Positions 34,881 to 46,746 of a DNA stretch of 64,000 nt are shown here, one piece after another. Below the pieces are notes generated by a model. That model saw only the letters and a list, made by a program, of their open reading frames with translations, was not told where the DNA came from and searched no databases. The number at the start of each line of letters is the position of its first letter. Positions within the stretch are counted from its first letter, which is position 1. The DNA lies in contig OY723270.1 of assembly GCA_963210315.1 (NCBI GenBank), positions 930,001-994,000 on the forward strand. Reading direction: 5' to 3'. Source of the stretch: Rhynchopus euleeides (Eukaryota > Euglenozoa > Diplonemea > Diplonemida > Diplonemidae). The position numbers were made by a program, and so were the translations under genes.

Positions 34881-35203
34881 ACGGGATTTTTTTTTGGAAG
34901 CCGTGCCAAAAAACCAGTCGGATTCGGTCCGGAAGTCACCGTCAGGCCGCCAAAAAGCCCCCCCAAAAAAAACAAGAAAGCGCCCTATCACTTCACAGCT
35001 ACAACCGCTCTGATGATTTTTTTTGTTTGTGTTGCGTTGACGCTTCTACACACAGCTGAATGCGGTCCTGGCTGTGTGCGTTGTATTGCAGGTTTCGAAT
35101 ATGCACTCGGGGCGACGCTCTGCTGGCTCGTTGTCGGGGTGGGCGGGGTCGGGAACCTTCAGGGTGTCCCAATCCAGAGTGGCCATCCTGCCAATCGGCT
35201 CAG
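34881..35203. other. Intergenic
   Basis: No gene is seen. A-rich and T-rich runs alternate with GC-rich sequence. Frames opened by the neighbouring repeats extend into it. Confidence 0.55.
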
Positions 35204-35510
35204 TGTCCCTTCTCTGATACGCAGCTCGGCGTTAGTGAGGCCCTTCTCTCGGTGATCCAAGATGGGCCTTCTGATCTGTAGTTTCTGTCCCTTCTCTGAT
35301 ACGCAGCTCGGCGTTAGTGAGGCCCTTCTCTCGGTGATCCCAGACGGGCCCTCTGAGCTGTAGTTTCTGTCCCTTCTCTGATACGCAGCTCGGCGTAGTT
35401 TCTGTCCCTCTCTGACCTCAAAATACACGCAGCTCGGCGTACTCCCTCAGCCCGAAGTTTCTGTCCCTCTCTGATCTCAAGATACACGCAGCTCGGCGTA
35501 CTCTGTCCGC
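35204..35510 (+). repeat. 82-bp tandem repeats with shortened units
   Basis: Units start at 35204, 35286 and 35368 (82-bp period) with tgtcccttctctgatacg, then cagctcggcg. Two or three shortened units follow to about 35,510, sharing tgtccctctctga and acgcagctcggcg. Confidence 0.88.
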
Positions 35511-36513
35511 TTCTGTCACTCTTGCCCCCCTCTTGATTCTCTCGCCTGCTTGATAGTTTGTTGCGTTGACGCTTCTACACACAAAACCCTGAACTGATCA
35601 CACCCTGAGCCTGACGAAGGGTGGGGTTAGTGTATAGAGCACGTTTGGTTACAGCTGTGGTGGGGCGCTTTCCGCTCACACGAGTGTGCTTAAAAAAAAT
35701 CTGGCGACCAGATTTTTTTTTGTTTTTTCCCCCAGGAAGATATCTTCCTGAGATTTCCAGTCAGGTGTGGCTCTATTTTGGGGGTATTTTGGCCGATTTT
35801 CGAAATCCTATTTTGGTTTTTTTGCACTTTTTTTGGGTGCTTTTTTGCACGATTTCTGTGCCTCAGACACAGATTTTGGTGTGATTTTTGCGCTATTTTG
35901 ATTCACTCGGCCTGACCGATGCATACGATTCGAAAAAATGGCGAAAAAATCGCTATCAACAACGGTGAACGAATGGAGGTAGATGGGGAAGTGGAAGGAC
36001 ACAGCACGCCCTCTCACTGATCGCCATCTGTACACTACCTCTCTGTTCAAGGCGGTCAGTGTCACTTGATGGCGCTGCACACAAATCACTGCTACATCCC
36101 AGGGCGCCTTCCCTTGTGAGAATAGCGGAACTTCTGCGGTTGCAGTTTGGTGGTTGAGGCCGGCGGTGATATCACTTTGGTGACTGTGCTTCCTTCCCCC
36201 TGAGCTCGATCAGATCCAGGTCGACCTGGTGCTGCGTGGCTCCTGGTGTGTTATCTCTTTGCTTCCTCGCACACATACACGTGGTTCCGCGAATCGCCAC
36301 GGATGCCCACCAAGTCGAACCCGAAACATGATCACGGGCCCACGACGACCCTTTCGAGATGTCATGGCCGCAAGCCCGCAAACCCGATCGCATTCGCAAG
36401 GTGGTTCGTCTCTTAGAGATCAGTGCTCGGGCCCAGCCTCCCGCGAGGGTGCTGGAACCGACATGCCGCAGCCCCGTACGCGCAAGGGCTTGGCTCCAAG
36501 ACCAGGCACATGC
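35511..36513. other. 1 kb without a recognisable gene
   Basis: A T-rich stretch (35,690-35,900) and moderately GC-rich sequence. Open frames on both strands carry no domain and run into the GC hairpin repeats. Confidence 0.55.
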
Positions 36514-36573
36514 CACAGGGGGGTGTGGGGGGCGGAGCCCCCCAGCCGCCGGAGGCCACGGTAGCGAACGTCT
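36514..36573 (+). repeat. GC hairpin repeat, copy 6
   Basis: Full-length copy with ggtgtgg in place of ggtctgg. The 3' side continues gttggcc. Confidence 0.9.
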
Positions 36574-36672
36574 GTTGGCCTGGCTCCATAGTCGCATACG
36601 CTCAAGTACAACACAACTGACAGATAGCACATGTCGCATGGGGGGACGATAAATTGTCGCGCAAAGACACGC

Positions 36673-36732
36673 CACAGGGGGGTCTGGGGGGCGGAGCCCC
36701 CCAGCCGCCGGAGGCCACGGTAGTGAACATCT
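36673..36732 (+). repeat. GC hairpin repeat, copy 7
   Basis: Full-length copy 159 bp after copy 6 in the same orientation. Confidence 0.9.
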
Positions 36733-36799
36733 GTTGGTTTGAGCTCGAGAGCAAGCCTCTCACACCACCGCCCTCCGACCCCCCTCTCCACGCCCCAGG

Positions 36800-37105
36800 T
36801 GCAACATTTTTTTGCACCCGGAAAATGTGTTCTTTTGACTGTTTGAGCACATCCAAGACCGGGAACATAAAAGAATTCTGCCAATGCCAAGTAGGGTCAC
36901 AATAAAACCCAAAGGAAAATGGTGCAAAAAAGTAGTGACCACCACCCCCATCCCCACCTCCGGGTGCAAAAAATTTTTTGGCCACGGAAAATGTGTTCTT
37001 TTGAATGTTTGAGCACATCCAAGACCGGGAACATAAAAAAATTCTGCCAATACCAAGTAGGGTCACAATAAAATCCAAAGGAAAAAAGTGCAAAAAAATA
37101 GTGCA
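36800..37105 (+). repeat. Two tandem copies of a 166-bp unit
   Basis: The segment starting gaaaatgtgttcttttga occurs at 36821 and 36987. Each copy continues through gagcacatccaagaccggga and agtagggtcacaataaaa, and is bordered by gtgcaaaaaa. Function is unknown. Confidence 0.88.
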
Positions 37106-37347
37106 AAAAAATATTTTTTCCCCAAATTCCTATTTTCATTCCGTGAAATAGATACACGCCTGTTTCCAGTTTTTTTATTTTTTTTGAAGATTTTTCACCC
37201 CAAATCTTCCAAGCGAAAACACTGGGCACCACCACTAGGCACCCACTACCCTTGTGGCTGGCAGGGAGGGGGCTCCGACGCCCTGGGGGTGGGGTGGGGT
37301 GGGGTGGAGGTGGGGAAGGTGCCAGGGCGAAGCCTTTGCGTGCGGGT

Positions 37348-38903
37348 ATGAAGGGGCACGTGGTACCCCAGGAGCAGCACAGCAACAATGCCTCTAACAA
37401 AGCTAAGAAGGCTGCGGAGACGGAGCCGATGCCTCCCACTATCGTGAAGGATGGGAAGGTGATTACGAGCATGGTGCAGCGGGTATGATGCCACCGTGCT
37501 GTGTTAGCATGTGTGCCGCATTTTTTTCCCTTTTGTGACGTGCAGGTGTATTCCGTTGCTTTGACTGTCGCGCACCAACCCTTCATCAGGCGAGTGGGTG
37601 TTTTGTAAGTGTGAGCGTCAATGCATCCAACGAAGTATCAAATAGTAGAGGAAGAGCGGCAGAGCTGAAGTGGCACGTTTGAGAGGATGTGATCTGTCAT
37701 ACTTCTGCGTTGCCTTGCCCCACACATCTGGCCAAGGATTTTTTTTTGATTTGTTGTGCGGCCCGGTGCGCTGCAAAACCACTTCACACAACGCCACAAC
37801 ACACAACCTGTTCTTCCTTCCGCTTCTATTTCACTACCCCCCCCCCCCCTCCCCCCAACCCCCTTGGACAACATATCTGGTGTAGTGACTACAAAAAGGA
37901 CTAACATTGCAAGAAGGTGCTGGGAGACTTACTTTTTCATTCACTCTCGACGATCAAACCCCCCCCCCCCCCAACCCTCTCACAGCTCTACTCACCGGAC
38001 GACCTCCTCCGCCGAACCAACGAGGAGAAGCAACGCCGGGAGCAGATCAAGGACGCAGAGTACCGAGTCGAGCGGGATGCACACCTCCGGGACTACTGGC
38101 ACCGGCGCCACCTGGCCGAGACAACCCACACCACAACCGCCAGCCGCAGCCTGAAACGGGGCGGCGCCAGCCGCCGCCGCCACCCACACAACACCCAAGG
38201 CACGCCGCCACTGCCTGCCTCTGCACCTCTGCCGCCAACGGCACGCCGCCTGCCCCCGCTGGACACCGAGCAGGGCAACAGCCTGTCCTCCTCGCTGGCC
38301 TACTCCTCCGAGACGCCCCCCTCAGGCAGCATCGTGGTGCGACAGCAGCAGCCTGCAGCCTCCGGTGGGCAGCCTTCAACACAGCCCCCTGCGGGGGAAG
38401 GTGGCACCGCGGGGTGCGATGTCGCCACCACCACCACCTCCGCCGCCGCCGCGCCAGCCTGCAGCGGGGTTCTGAAGAGAGACCTGACTGCGCTCAGCAT
38501 TCTCATCGACCCCCCGATACATTTCCAGAGCAGGGTTCACCAGCTGTCCCTCAGCAGCGACCACTACGACCTCAGATGGGTGAAGGTGTTTCAACGCGGG
38601 AGGCACACCACTGCCGAGATGGAGCGCGAGCTTGCGACGATGCTACTCCTGTCTTTAGAGCAGGTCCCGATGGAACCCGAGGGCATGCCCGCCTTCCGCA
38701 GCTTGCAGGCGAAGTGCCTCCGGAGGCAGACCAGATGGGTGCGAGCGCAGGGTGGCGAAACCGCCCTGCCTGGCAGCGCAATGAGATCCCCTCCCCTACC
38801 TGCAACCGGGGCGCCTGGCAAAGCCACAGGCAGCTCTGCGGATGCGGGTACCGCAAAGGTGGGAGGGCTCCCAAAGGAGAAGGCTGGCAGCAGCAGCAGC
38901 GGT

Positions 38904-38956
<53 letters not shown>

Positions 38957-40595
38957 TGGTGGCAGTTCCCCCTCAGTGTCAGCCTCATCGCCCTGTAGCC
39001 CTGTGCCTGGAGGTGTGGGTGTCGTGGCGGTGCAGGGGGGGTGTGAGATTGCGGATCAGCAGCGCGGGAGGGAGCCTGCGGGGAGCTCGGTGTGCATCAC
39101 GTCGCCACGCAGCACGCTGTGCTGCCTGCAGAGCGGCGTGATCCCGAGCGATCTGTTCCCGAAGAGTATGGAGTTTTTCGAGAAGGAGGTTGGGCTGGAG
39201 GGGGCCCCGACGCACGTCGTGGCGAGGCGGTATGAGCACTTCGAGAAGGGGAGGCTGGCCCTGCTGCAGAGCCTGCGCCAGATGTACGCTGAGATGCGGC
39301 AGAGGCTGTCGATGCCGCAGTGCCTGCGGCTGCTGCGGAAGTTCAACCCGCAGAACAACTTCGACGTGGCGCTGCAGGGGGATCTCAGGGATGCGGCGGA
39401 CTTTCCCACAGACACGCCGCGGCAGGGCGCTGCCATGCCGCTGGCGACAATCGACGCGCAGCCTGCCGGCACAGAAGGGGGGGCGGAGGCGGAGGGCGAG
39501 CAGGAGGGGAGTGGAGGCGGCGGCGACGCGTGTGCCGACGGCACCGGCCAAGTAGCCATACACACCGCAAGCAAAGAGGACCGCCTCCGGGAGAAGTGCC
39601 GACTCACCCTCGAGAAGGCGAAAGAGAAATTGCAGGTATGTTGGCTCAGGAGGAGCCTCCAACTCCTGTGATGGGGGAGGCTTGTGGCTGTGGTGTCGTG
39701 ACATTTTCTGCTCGCAAAAAGCGTGCGTAAAACTATTCACGCGTGAGGGTGTGGCATTCGGCGCTTTTTTTCCCTGCGCTGTCTCATTGCAACCGCGTCA
39801 CCTCAACGACAGGGCCACTTGGTTCGCACCATTCTGCTGAAGAGGGTCACGCAGAAGAAGGCCGACGACCGGTCCACAAAGGTATGCCTGACAGGCAGCC
39901 TCGGCAGGCAGGGCTGCAGATGGGCGAGCTTGCCTGGAGGGGAGAGGGGGCGGGGATTCACTGTGATGGCATGGGGTAGGCGTGCCGGCAGACCCGCAAC
40001 CCCCTCCTGGCCTCCCCAAGGGTGGGGGGGGGGGTAAGGGCGATATGTATAACAAGAGAACAACACCGACCCAACCGTGCCGCGCTGCATCCTCTACTCT
40101 CTTTACGGTGCTACGTTGCTGCCCCCCCCACCACCCCCCCCACAGATGCAAGAGCGTCTCAAGAAGTACAGCGAAGAGCGCCTCAGCCTGCAAGAGAGCA
40201 GGCAGGACATTGCACGGCGCAAGGCGGAGGCCTGCAGGCTGGTGGTGGAGGAGAGCAAGTCCCTTGCACAGGCGCGGCACCACGAGCTGATCAAGAGACA
40301 GGAGGAGGCGTCGGTGCGGCGACTTGAGGTGGCACGGCTGCGGAGGTTTACACGGGAGATAAACCGCGAGGAGGCGTCACTGCGGGTGAAGAGCAAGCGC
40401 GAGGGCATCGTGCGTCAGCAAAATATCCACGAATGGTCGAAGCTGTGCCTGTTGGACAGGATACGGAGGCAGACAGACAAGTCGGCCTACACAGAGACGT
40501 CCCTGAATGAGCTCCTCTCAAACAACAAGTATCAGCGGGAGGTTATGCTGCGGGAGAACGAAGCAGTCATGAAGGCGCTTCAAGATCAGCTTTAG
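37348..40595 (+). CDS. Coiled-coil protein of unknown function, four exons
   Basis: Phase-0 exons are 37348-37482, 37986-39635, 39813-39881 and 40146-40595, with donors gtatga, gtatgt and gtatgc and CAG acceptors after pyrimidine-rich tracts. The product has 767 residues. The first 45 are basic. A charged helical stretch follows ('DDLLRRTNEEKQRREQIKDA'), then a long low-complexity part with a poly-Ser run (AGC repeats at 38889-38951). Next comes a conserved-looking helical segment ('EFFEKEVGLEG', 'RRYEHFEKGRLALLQSLRQM'). The C-terminal 240 residues are an extended coiled coil ('MQERLKKYSEERLSLQESRQ', 'RRLEVARLRRFTREINREEA'). Such architecture fits a cytoskeletal or flagellar protein, but I do not recognise the family. 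An alternative start would place the N terminus at 37917, but that frame reads through the poly-C tract before the exon-2 acceptor. Confidence 0.8.
38889..38951 (+). repeat. AGC trinucleotide run (poly-Ser)
   Basis: About 20 AGC codons, interrupted once by GGT and once by AAC near the end, encode poly-Ser within exon 2 of the coiled-coil gene. A length polymorphism is likely. Confidence 0.95.
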
Positions 40596-41426
40596 CGCGT
40601 CAGCCACCGTGTATCTCGAGATCTCAGCAGAGCGTGGGCCCTGTGTGGCGTGTGGAGTTGGGTGATCCCATGTGAGTGGCATGGACAGAGATGCTGGGTG
40701 CAGTGTTGCCTGTGTCTGCCCCCCCTTCTTTCCAGAGGGTTCTGGGCAGGGTGTTGTGTGAGTGTGGCAGTGAGGGCCATACCAAGAGAGCGGGGGGTGG
40801 GTTCAGTTTGCTCTGCATTCCTTCAAAAAAAATGTTCACGTGTGCATGTGGTGTGTGTCTGTTGCAGTAGCACGCAGTTATTTCCATACCCCGTGCTCTC
40901 CTCTGACACTTTCTGACACTCTGCCGATGCCAACGCCCGATGGGGCGTCCTGCCTGCACACCGTTGCCTCGACCGGTGCCTCTTAGAGCGGGTGGTTACA
41001 GCCTTTCCAGGCATGTGCCACACCCCCACCAGCAGCACGGGCAGATCTGTGCGGGGGAAAGCTGAGAAGACTGACGGGTGGTGAGGGGACGCCTTGGCTT
41101 GCACCCCGTTCTCCCACACCCCACCCCGCCCCAGGTAGTCATAGGTGTGCAGCTGTACATGCACAGAGGAGGACTCGCCTGCATGCTGCTCCCTGCTCCC
41201 TGCAAGTGTGACCCCCCCTTCTGGGTGTCAGCGTGCCAGCTAGCCTTGCTACACGATGTGTCATGTCAGTGCGAGCATCGCATAGCCTGGGGCCTCTGCC
41301 TTTGCCGACACTGCGGGGGTCTACTTCCGACAAGGCACCACCGGGTGTGATGTTGTGTGGTTTAGCGACAAATTGAGCAACTGGGACCTTCTCACCCGAC
41401 ACACCTTCCCAACCCACCGCACGCAG
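40596..41426. other. Intergenic, possible 5' exons of the WD40 gene
   Basis: No gene is certain. The exon that opens at 41427 needs an upstream partner ending with two bases of a codon. I could not place it. Short frames around 41,080-41,340 are candidates but unsupported. Confidence 0.5.
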
Positions 41427-42567
41427 GTACACTGGGGAACCGGAATATGGATGTGTCGTGAAGCATGCCAGGACCGGGCACAGCTGTGTCGTCGGTGTTC
41501 CGGAAGGTGGGACTGTGCTCAGCCTGAAGACGGATGCGTTGGAGGAGATGTTTGCGGGTTCCGTCGACGCAGCCAGTGAGGCTGCAGCGGTGGCGGCACG
41601 CATCGAAGGGTGTGAGGAGGAGCTGGACGATGCACATCGTGTTGCCGACACGGGTCTGGAGGATGGGGGTACCGTGCAGCTGGTCCCGCGCTGGGCCCAC
41701 GTCAAGGCACCCGCAGTCTACTCACCTGGGCATAGCGACGAGGTTTTCTGCATAACACTGTCGAGGTGTGGGACGCTGTGTGCAGTGGGTTACTTCCAAG
41801 GGCACGTCACTGTGTTTGACACCAGCACCGCTGAGGTGGTGGCGGACTTCGTGCACGGCAATTCTCTTCTTTGCACTGCGTTCTCAGTCTGTGGGACGTG
41901 GCTGATGACCTCCGCTCGTGACGGAACCATCTGCGTGTGGCTGACAGCAACGTGGGAGGAGGTGTGCAAGCTGAAAGACTACGGCTCCATCATCGGGAGT
42001 GCAGCGTGGACACGCTGCGGACTTCTAGTTTGCGGCGACGAGAAAGGCAAAGTGCATGTGTGGGACTTGAAGGGCACACCGAGCGCCACAGTGCTGGAGG
42101 GTCACAGTGAGGCTGTCCGCAGTATTGCTGTGTCGGGCACGAGGATCTTTAGCGGGTCACTTGACACGAGCATTCGTGTGTGGGACATCAGCACCCTCAC
42201 ACACATTCGCACCCTGGGTGATCACACGGAAATGTTGATCGATATCGCCCTGACGAAGGACGAGCAGCACCTGGTGTCGTGCTCTTATGACAGCATCCTC
42301 AAGGTGTGGTGCGCAGCCTCCCTCAGCTGCCTGCGTACTCTGCCGCTGGACGACAACCCGTTCGCTCTTTCCCTGTCGCAGCCAGGTGACGTCGTTGCAG
42401 TGCGGGGCCTTTCCTCCTTGACGCTGTACCGCCTCAGCACAGGTGAGCGTCTGGGCAAGGTGGGGGCACTGGGGAGCGGTGCTGCACTCAGCCCTTGCGG
42501 GAGGTGCTGCTTCATACCGCACCTCACTTCTGTCTCTGTGTGTGCCGTGGCTTCCGTTCGGCTGTGA
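41427..42567 (+). CDS. WD40-repeat protein, 5' end not located
   Basis: A terminal exon follows the acceptor gcacgcag at 41426 and runs to a TGA at 42567, giving 379 full codons. The first 80 residues ('YTGEPEYGCVVKHARTGHSC', 'VPEGGTVLSLKTDALEEM', 'GLEDGGTVQLVPRW') have the alternation of a ubiquitin-like beta-grasp fold, although this is weak. Seven WD40 blades follow ('GHSDEVFCITLSRCGTLCAV', 'DGTICVWLTATWEEV', 'GKVHVWDLKG', 'TSIRVWDISTLTHIRTLGDH', 'SILKVWCAASLSCLRTL'). It is not closely related to the secreted WD40 genes at 21 and 28 kb and has no visible signal peptide, so it is probably an intracellular scaffold. The partner is unknown. No ATG fits the first residues, which supports a missing first exon. 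Confidence 0.75.
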
Positions 42568-43002
42568 ATAGTCTTGGAACCCGATCCCTCCTTGGATGAT
42601 TTTTTGGCAACCTGCCCCAGGTCACGGTAACAAAGACTGTTGGCATCGCATGTCTAGACACTCATACACACACAGGCGTACAATGTTGAAGAAGCGCCTG
42701 ATTTATCGCACCAAAAGGATTCGTGGCAGCATGTATCCTCCATTTGTAGCCTTTCTTCCGGATTTGGCGCACAAACAGCAGCCCTATTCTTTTACACCTT
42801 TCCCCTTCTTGCCTTCGCAGCACTGCCCCTCCTGACCAACCCTTCTTGAGGCGGCTGTGCGGTGCATCTAGATATGAGAAGAGTCAAATCATGAGGCAAT
42901 CGATTTGCTCAGCACAACAATGCTCACACTCCGTTGGCTATGTTGGATTTTGCACTTGTTGCATTTTGATCAACAGTCCTATACACATACAGGATATTTC
43001 AT
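42568..43002. other. Intergenic, 435 bp
   Basis: Nothing recognisable. This stretch lies between the WD40 stop and the next gene and probably holds a terminator and a promoter. Confidence 0.55.
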
Positions 43003-43089
43003 GTGTGGGGCATTAGCCCCTTCACACGTATCCTGTATGAGCACTCTGACGGGAGGTTGGGTACCGCTCTGACCAACAGCGAATGGACA

Positions 43090-44983
43090 ATGAAAAGTGA
43101 TGAAAAAGTGATGAAAAAGTGCCAACCCCCGAAATCGCGAATCCTGGAAAAACCCCTGGTCATCGATGCCAAAAAAAAACTGGTGGAAAAGTGGCTTGAG
43201 CTCCGTACAACACACCGCGATACAGCGAGCATACAGACAGCACCCCCCCCACCCTCCACCCCACAAACGGAAGAGGGGCCAACTCCGTAGTGTCCCATTT
43301 CTGCACTCACGCCCCCCCCCCCCCCCTCCCCACCAGGAGCACCGCCACCATCACCACCACCACCTCAGACCGAGGCGGGATCACCCGCTACACACACAGC
43401 GTGGTCAGTACCCTAGCAAGAGTGCGCTGCGCAACACCCCTTGGTTTCAAAACACTTCACTCAACGCACCCGCCTACCTTGGAGGTGGCTTTGGTGTTGG
43501 TTGGCGACAACCAAAGGAATCTTACGCAAGCGCACTGCGGGACGACTCTGGGAGATCTGCTCTAGCTCTCCAGCTGCTTCTCAGGCAGACACTCCTGCGG
43601 CAAGGGGGTGGGTGAGGAGGGGGGGGGGGGCAGTCCGCAGCTGCTCTGTGCTCTTATTCCGCCCCTCAGACGCGGCGAAGCTCTTCACCCCACCCCGCCC
43701 CTTTGTGGCGTACAATGACTGTGTCGAAGCGTGGGGCGCCTGCCGGCAACGATTCTATCCTTGTGGTATGTTGGTTTGGCAAGGGGTGGCCTTCCGAGGC
43801 GGTTATAGTGGGCAGGTGTGGTGGCGGGATAGCGGTGGGTGCACGGTGGACTCCCACACGTCAGGGTGCACCTTTTTGGGATATCGGAATATCGGGGGTC
43901 TGGCGAGGTCCGACCCCCGCTCGCGGGGGTCGTCTGGGCACCAAAAATAGCAGGGCAGACTCCCGCTAGCGGGGGACCCCCGATAGCGGGGTCCAGACCC
44001 CCGCTCCAGGGGGTGGGAGTCCACCGTGTGATATGGGGGGGGGGGGGGGCCCGGGGGGGGGGGGTAGGGGGGGGGTTATTCGCTGCTGACAAGGGAATGT
44101 GGTATCCACCGTCGACACCGAGGTGTCCATATCCGCAACACCCTGATGTCCACATGTCCACCACAGCCTGCGCGACCCTCCGCAGACAACTCGCCTTCGA
44201 AGCAGATTAGCTGGGACGAGGGCAACCTGGTATGCTGCTGCAGGTGGTGGCGCCACACCAAGTGAACCAGGCATTTCCCCAGGCGGAAATGCGATAAATG
44301 GAGTTCAGAGAAGCGAGCCGCATCAGAACACAGACTGACTGGGCACCGTGTTTGGCACACAGCGAAGGCATCTGATGGGGTTGGTGTGCCCCCAGGGGGG
44401 GTTTTTTCCCCGAAGACATTGCAAGATGTTACAGGAAATTTTTCAGGATCAGTTTTGAGGAGGCGTTCCGTGCTCTACACTCATCACACCACCGCACCTT
44501 CATCAGCCAGGAGATTTGTGTATTTCGTCACCAAGGGTTTTTTCGTTGAGGCTTCACACCAAGTTAGACGTCCTTCGCCGTCTTTTCTTGCAAAAGCCCA
44601 AGGTTGGGTGTGTGTGTTTAAAAAAAAAGGTGTGATCGAGATAGTGGAAGCGATCAACACACAACCGCTCTCTCTGAGATCTCAGAATGTTTACCTCACC
44701 CCTTTTCCCTTTTCTATCCTCCGACACAAATCAGAGACTCAAGAATTTCAGCCCGCCACGACATTGGGCTTCACTCAACACCACCGCACAACCCACCTCA
44801 CAGGCCAGCCACGCGAGCGCACCCGGTGGCAGGAGGATCACGGTTGTCGACCTGCCCCCGCCACCGCGTGTCCCGTCCCCCATTGCCGAAGAAGACCTCA
44901 ACCCCCCTGCCCTCCCGCCTTGCAGGCTGGTTGTGGGCGAGACTGCCGAGAGCCCGCCGTCCCGGAAACGGCGGACAATGTGA
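43090..44983 (+). CDS. Small multi-exon protein of unknown function
   Basis: Four phase-linked exons are supported: 43337-43607, 43670-43765, 44186-44229 and 44804-44983 (196 residues together). Donors are gtgggt, gtatgt and gtatgc, and all acceptors are CAG. Features are a His run, 'YPSKSALRNTPWFQN', 'YLGGGFGVGWRQPKESYASA', 'PPRPFVAYNDCVEAW' and a basic C terminus 'SRKRRTM'. An upstream frame from ATG 43090 ('MKSDEKVMKKCQPPKSRI', then 'KKKLVEKWLEL') is probably exon 1, but its junction to 43337 is not resolved: the obvious donor at 43287 is in phase 2, whereas exon 43337 needs phase 0. The third intron junction works only with the acceptor at 44185. A MITE sits in the intron 43766-44185. No domain is recognised. 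Confidence 0.62.
43842..44028. mobile_element. 187-bp MITE in an intron
   Basis: Inverted ends cacggtggactcccac and gtgggagtccaccgtg flank an interior with further palindromic blocks (gacccccgctcgcgggggtc, ctcccgctagcggggg). It is bordered on both sides by TG, a possible 2-bp duplication. The terminal 13 bp match the ends of the 2.3-kb element at 25840, which may therefore be related to the source of its transposase. Confidence 0.88.
44034..44074. repeat. Poly-G tract
   Basis: Nearly uninterrupted G runs directly after the MITE, within the same intron. Assembly length here is unreliable. Confidence 0.85.
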
Positions 44984-46396
44984 GCCAGAGCCCAATTTGG
45001 ATTGGATACTCTAGCGGGGGCCTTCTCTGCGCTCCACACCGTGTGTCAAAAACTGTGCCGCTTTGCAGCCAGTGTTGTGAGGCGGCTCGCCGTTCCTCAA
45101 TTGCATGCTTTTTTCTGATCGAAGGCCCCGGCCTGGGCTGACATCTGATTCCTCCCCCGCTATTATCACCGCACTCTGCTCTCGTCGAGATCACGCGCAC
45201 AGTTCTGCCCCGCTCCCCCCCCCCCCCCGCTTATTCCTGAGGAAGAACTGGCAGGGGAAGGGGGCGTATAGTCTGTTCGAAACGAGACGGCATTAGAGGT
45301 AGGTGCATGTAGTGTTGCTGTACTGCTCATTCTGTAAAATACGTTGTCAAGAAGTGAAGCGGTAGGGATGGGGTCTTCACTCCGTGTGGGGGTCTTTTTT
45401 TTTGCTAGTTACGAGCGACGAAGCGAAGCGAAGTTGCGAAGTAACGAAGGAAGTCGTCCGACTGAAGCTTTCGGATTAGTACCTATGCCACTTCACAGGG
45501 CCTCAACACTGCCTTGAGACAGCATGTGTGCGCTCAACAAAAAGTAGTCCGGAACTGTTCTCCCACAGTTGCTGGACAGGGTGTCTATAATAAAGCGGAA
45601 GGAGTACGATTTTTTGGTGATTTCCCTCCCCCTTGAGGTCGGGTTCTGTCTGACGCCGCATTGCTAGCCAGGTGTTCCCGCTGGGTGTCGAAAGCACGCT
45701 TCTTTTCACCCAACGGGTAACTTGTCAGGCGGAAATGCAGTGCTAGGGGAGGTGCGGGGTGATTGCCGTCACACACGCACAGTCTCATGCGCCTGCCAAA
45801 CAGACCACACTCCCGCAGGCAAACTTTCCGTGTTTCGTGCGATCTGCGAAAAAAAATATCGGTTATGGTGCCCCTGGAAATCTTCGAGGAACTACGTGAA
45901 AAAGGGGCCTCAACTGCGTAAAGGCCTTTCAGGAGCATGTCATCTTTCGTATTTCTTCACGAATGATCCTGCACGCAATCCCAGCTGCCATTTTCCGACA
46001 GTCAGCCTTCTTCTCTTCCGGAGGGGCCTCGGCTCTGACACCGCCCCACCAGCCCTTCTATTTCCTCTGTTTTTTAGTCTGGCACACTCAACCATCATTA
46101 CGTGTAGAGTGCACTCAGCACTCGGGGAGTGCTTCTGGCGGCCCCAGCCCACTGCCTTATGTCTATCCCATCCCGTGTTTGGCACAATGCTCCACACCGT
46201 GTCATTCAAGCCAGCAGGGCTCTCTCGGCTGGATGGCTAGGCGCCAACGCATCAAAAAAAAAGAGGGAAATACAGGAATCACAGTTTCTTTTTTGCTGTG
46301 CATTCTCTACTTTGACAGTCATCTCTTATCTGTTCCGATGTTTCCACCCGCCCCCCCCCCGACCGACCTGCCCCCTTCAATTCAAATGAAATCAAG
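44984..46396. other. 1.4 kb intergenic
   Basis: No recognisable gene. It holds a C run near 45,220, a gcgaag-rich short repeat at 45,405-45,450, and short open frames on both strands without domains. Confidence 0.55.
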
Positions 46397-46476
46397 AAAC
46401 CAGACAAATGAATCGCCCAACTGAATCGTGCTAGCTAAACTCCGGAAAGAAGTGTCTTTTTTCGTTGAACGCAGCC
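46397..46476 (-). repeat. Split direct repeat B2
   Basis: 80 bp, identical to 46601-46680. It forms the 3' terminus of the retrotransposon in its minus-strand orientation. Confidence 0.95.
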
Positions 46477-46600
46477 AAATATAAGGCCTAACCTGTTTTT
46501 GGCGCACGGGTGTGATGACAAAAGGGAAAAGTGCTAGCACGAACATGATGTTGGTCTTCTGGTTATGTCTGGTTTCTTAGAACACTTAACGTGTATGCAA
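46477..46600 (-). repeat. Split direct repeat A2
   Basis: 124 bp between B1 and B2, matching A1 at 50985-51108 except for about one base (ataagg versus atatgg on the plus strand). Confidence 0.95.
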
Positions 46601-46680
46601 AAACCAGACAAATGAATCGCCCAACTGAATCGTGCTAGCTAAACTCCGGAAAGAAGTGTCTTTTTTCGTTGAACGCAGCC
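46601..46680 (-). repeat. Split direct repeat B1
   Basis: 80 bp, identical to B2. It lies directly downstream of the RT/RNase H frame. Confidence 0.95.
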
Positions 46681-46746
46681 CAACCCACAGGGACCGCGTA
46701 GCGGAAAGAAAGACAAGGGATTGAAAGGGTACACCACACTTGAATG

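Noticed and set aside
34386..35255. 289-codon frame with GGSGGRSPPAAGGHGSE-type repeats
   Set aside because: The repeated peptides are translations of the GC hairpin repeat inside the hAT element; the frame crosses the element boundary.
38591..38953. Leu-rich or Cys-rich minus-strand frames over the AGC run
   Set aside because: They are alternative translations of the trinucleotide repeat in the coiled-coil gene.
44386..45141. 251-codon frame overlapping the last exon of the 43090 gene
   Set aside because: The exon 44804-44983 in another frame has phase-matched splice sites; this longer frame has no domain and runs through intron sequence.
45722..46240. 172-codon plus-strand frame
   Set aside because: No domain, no splice support and mixed composition.
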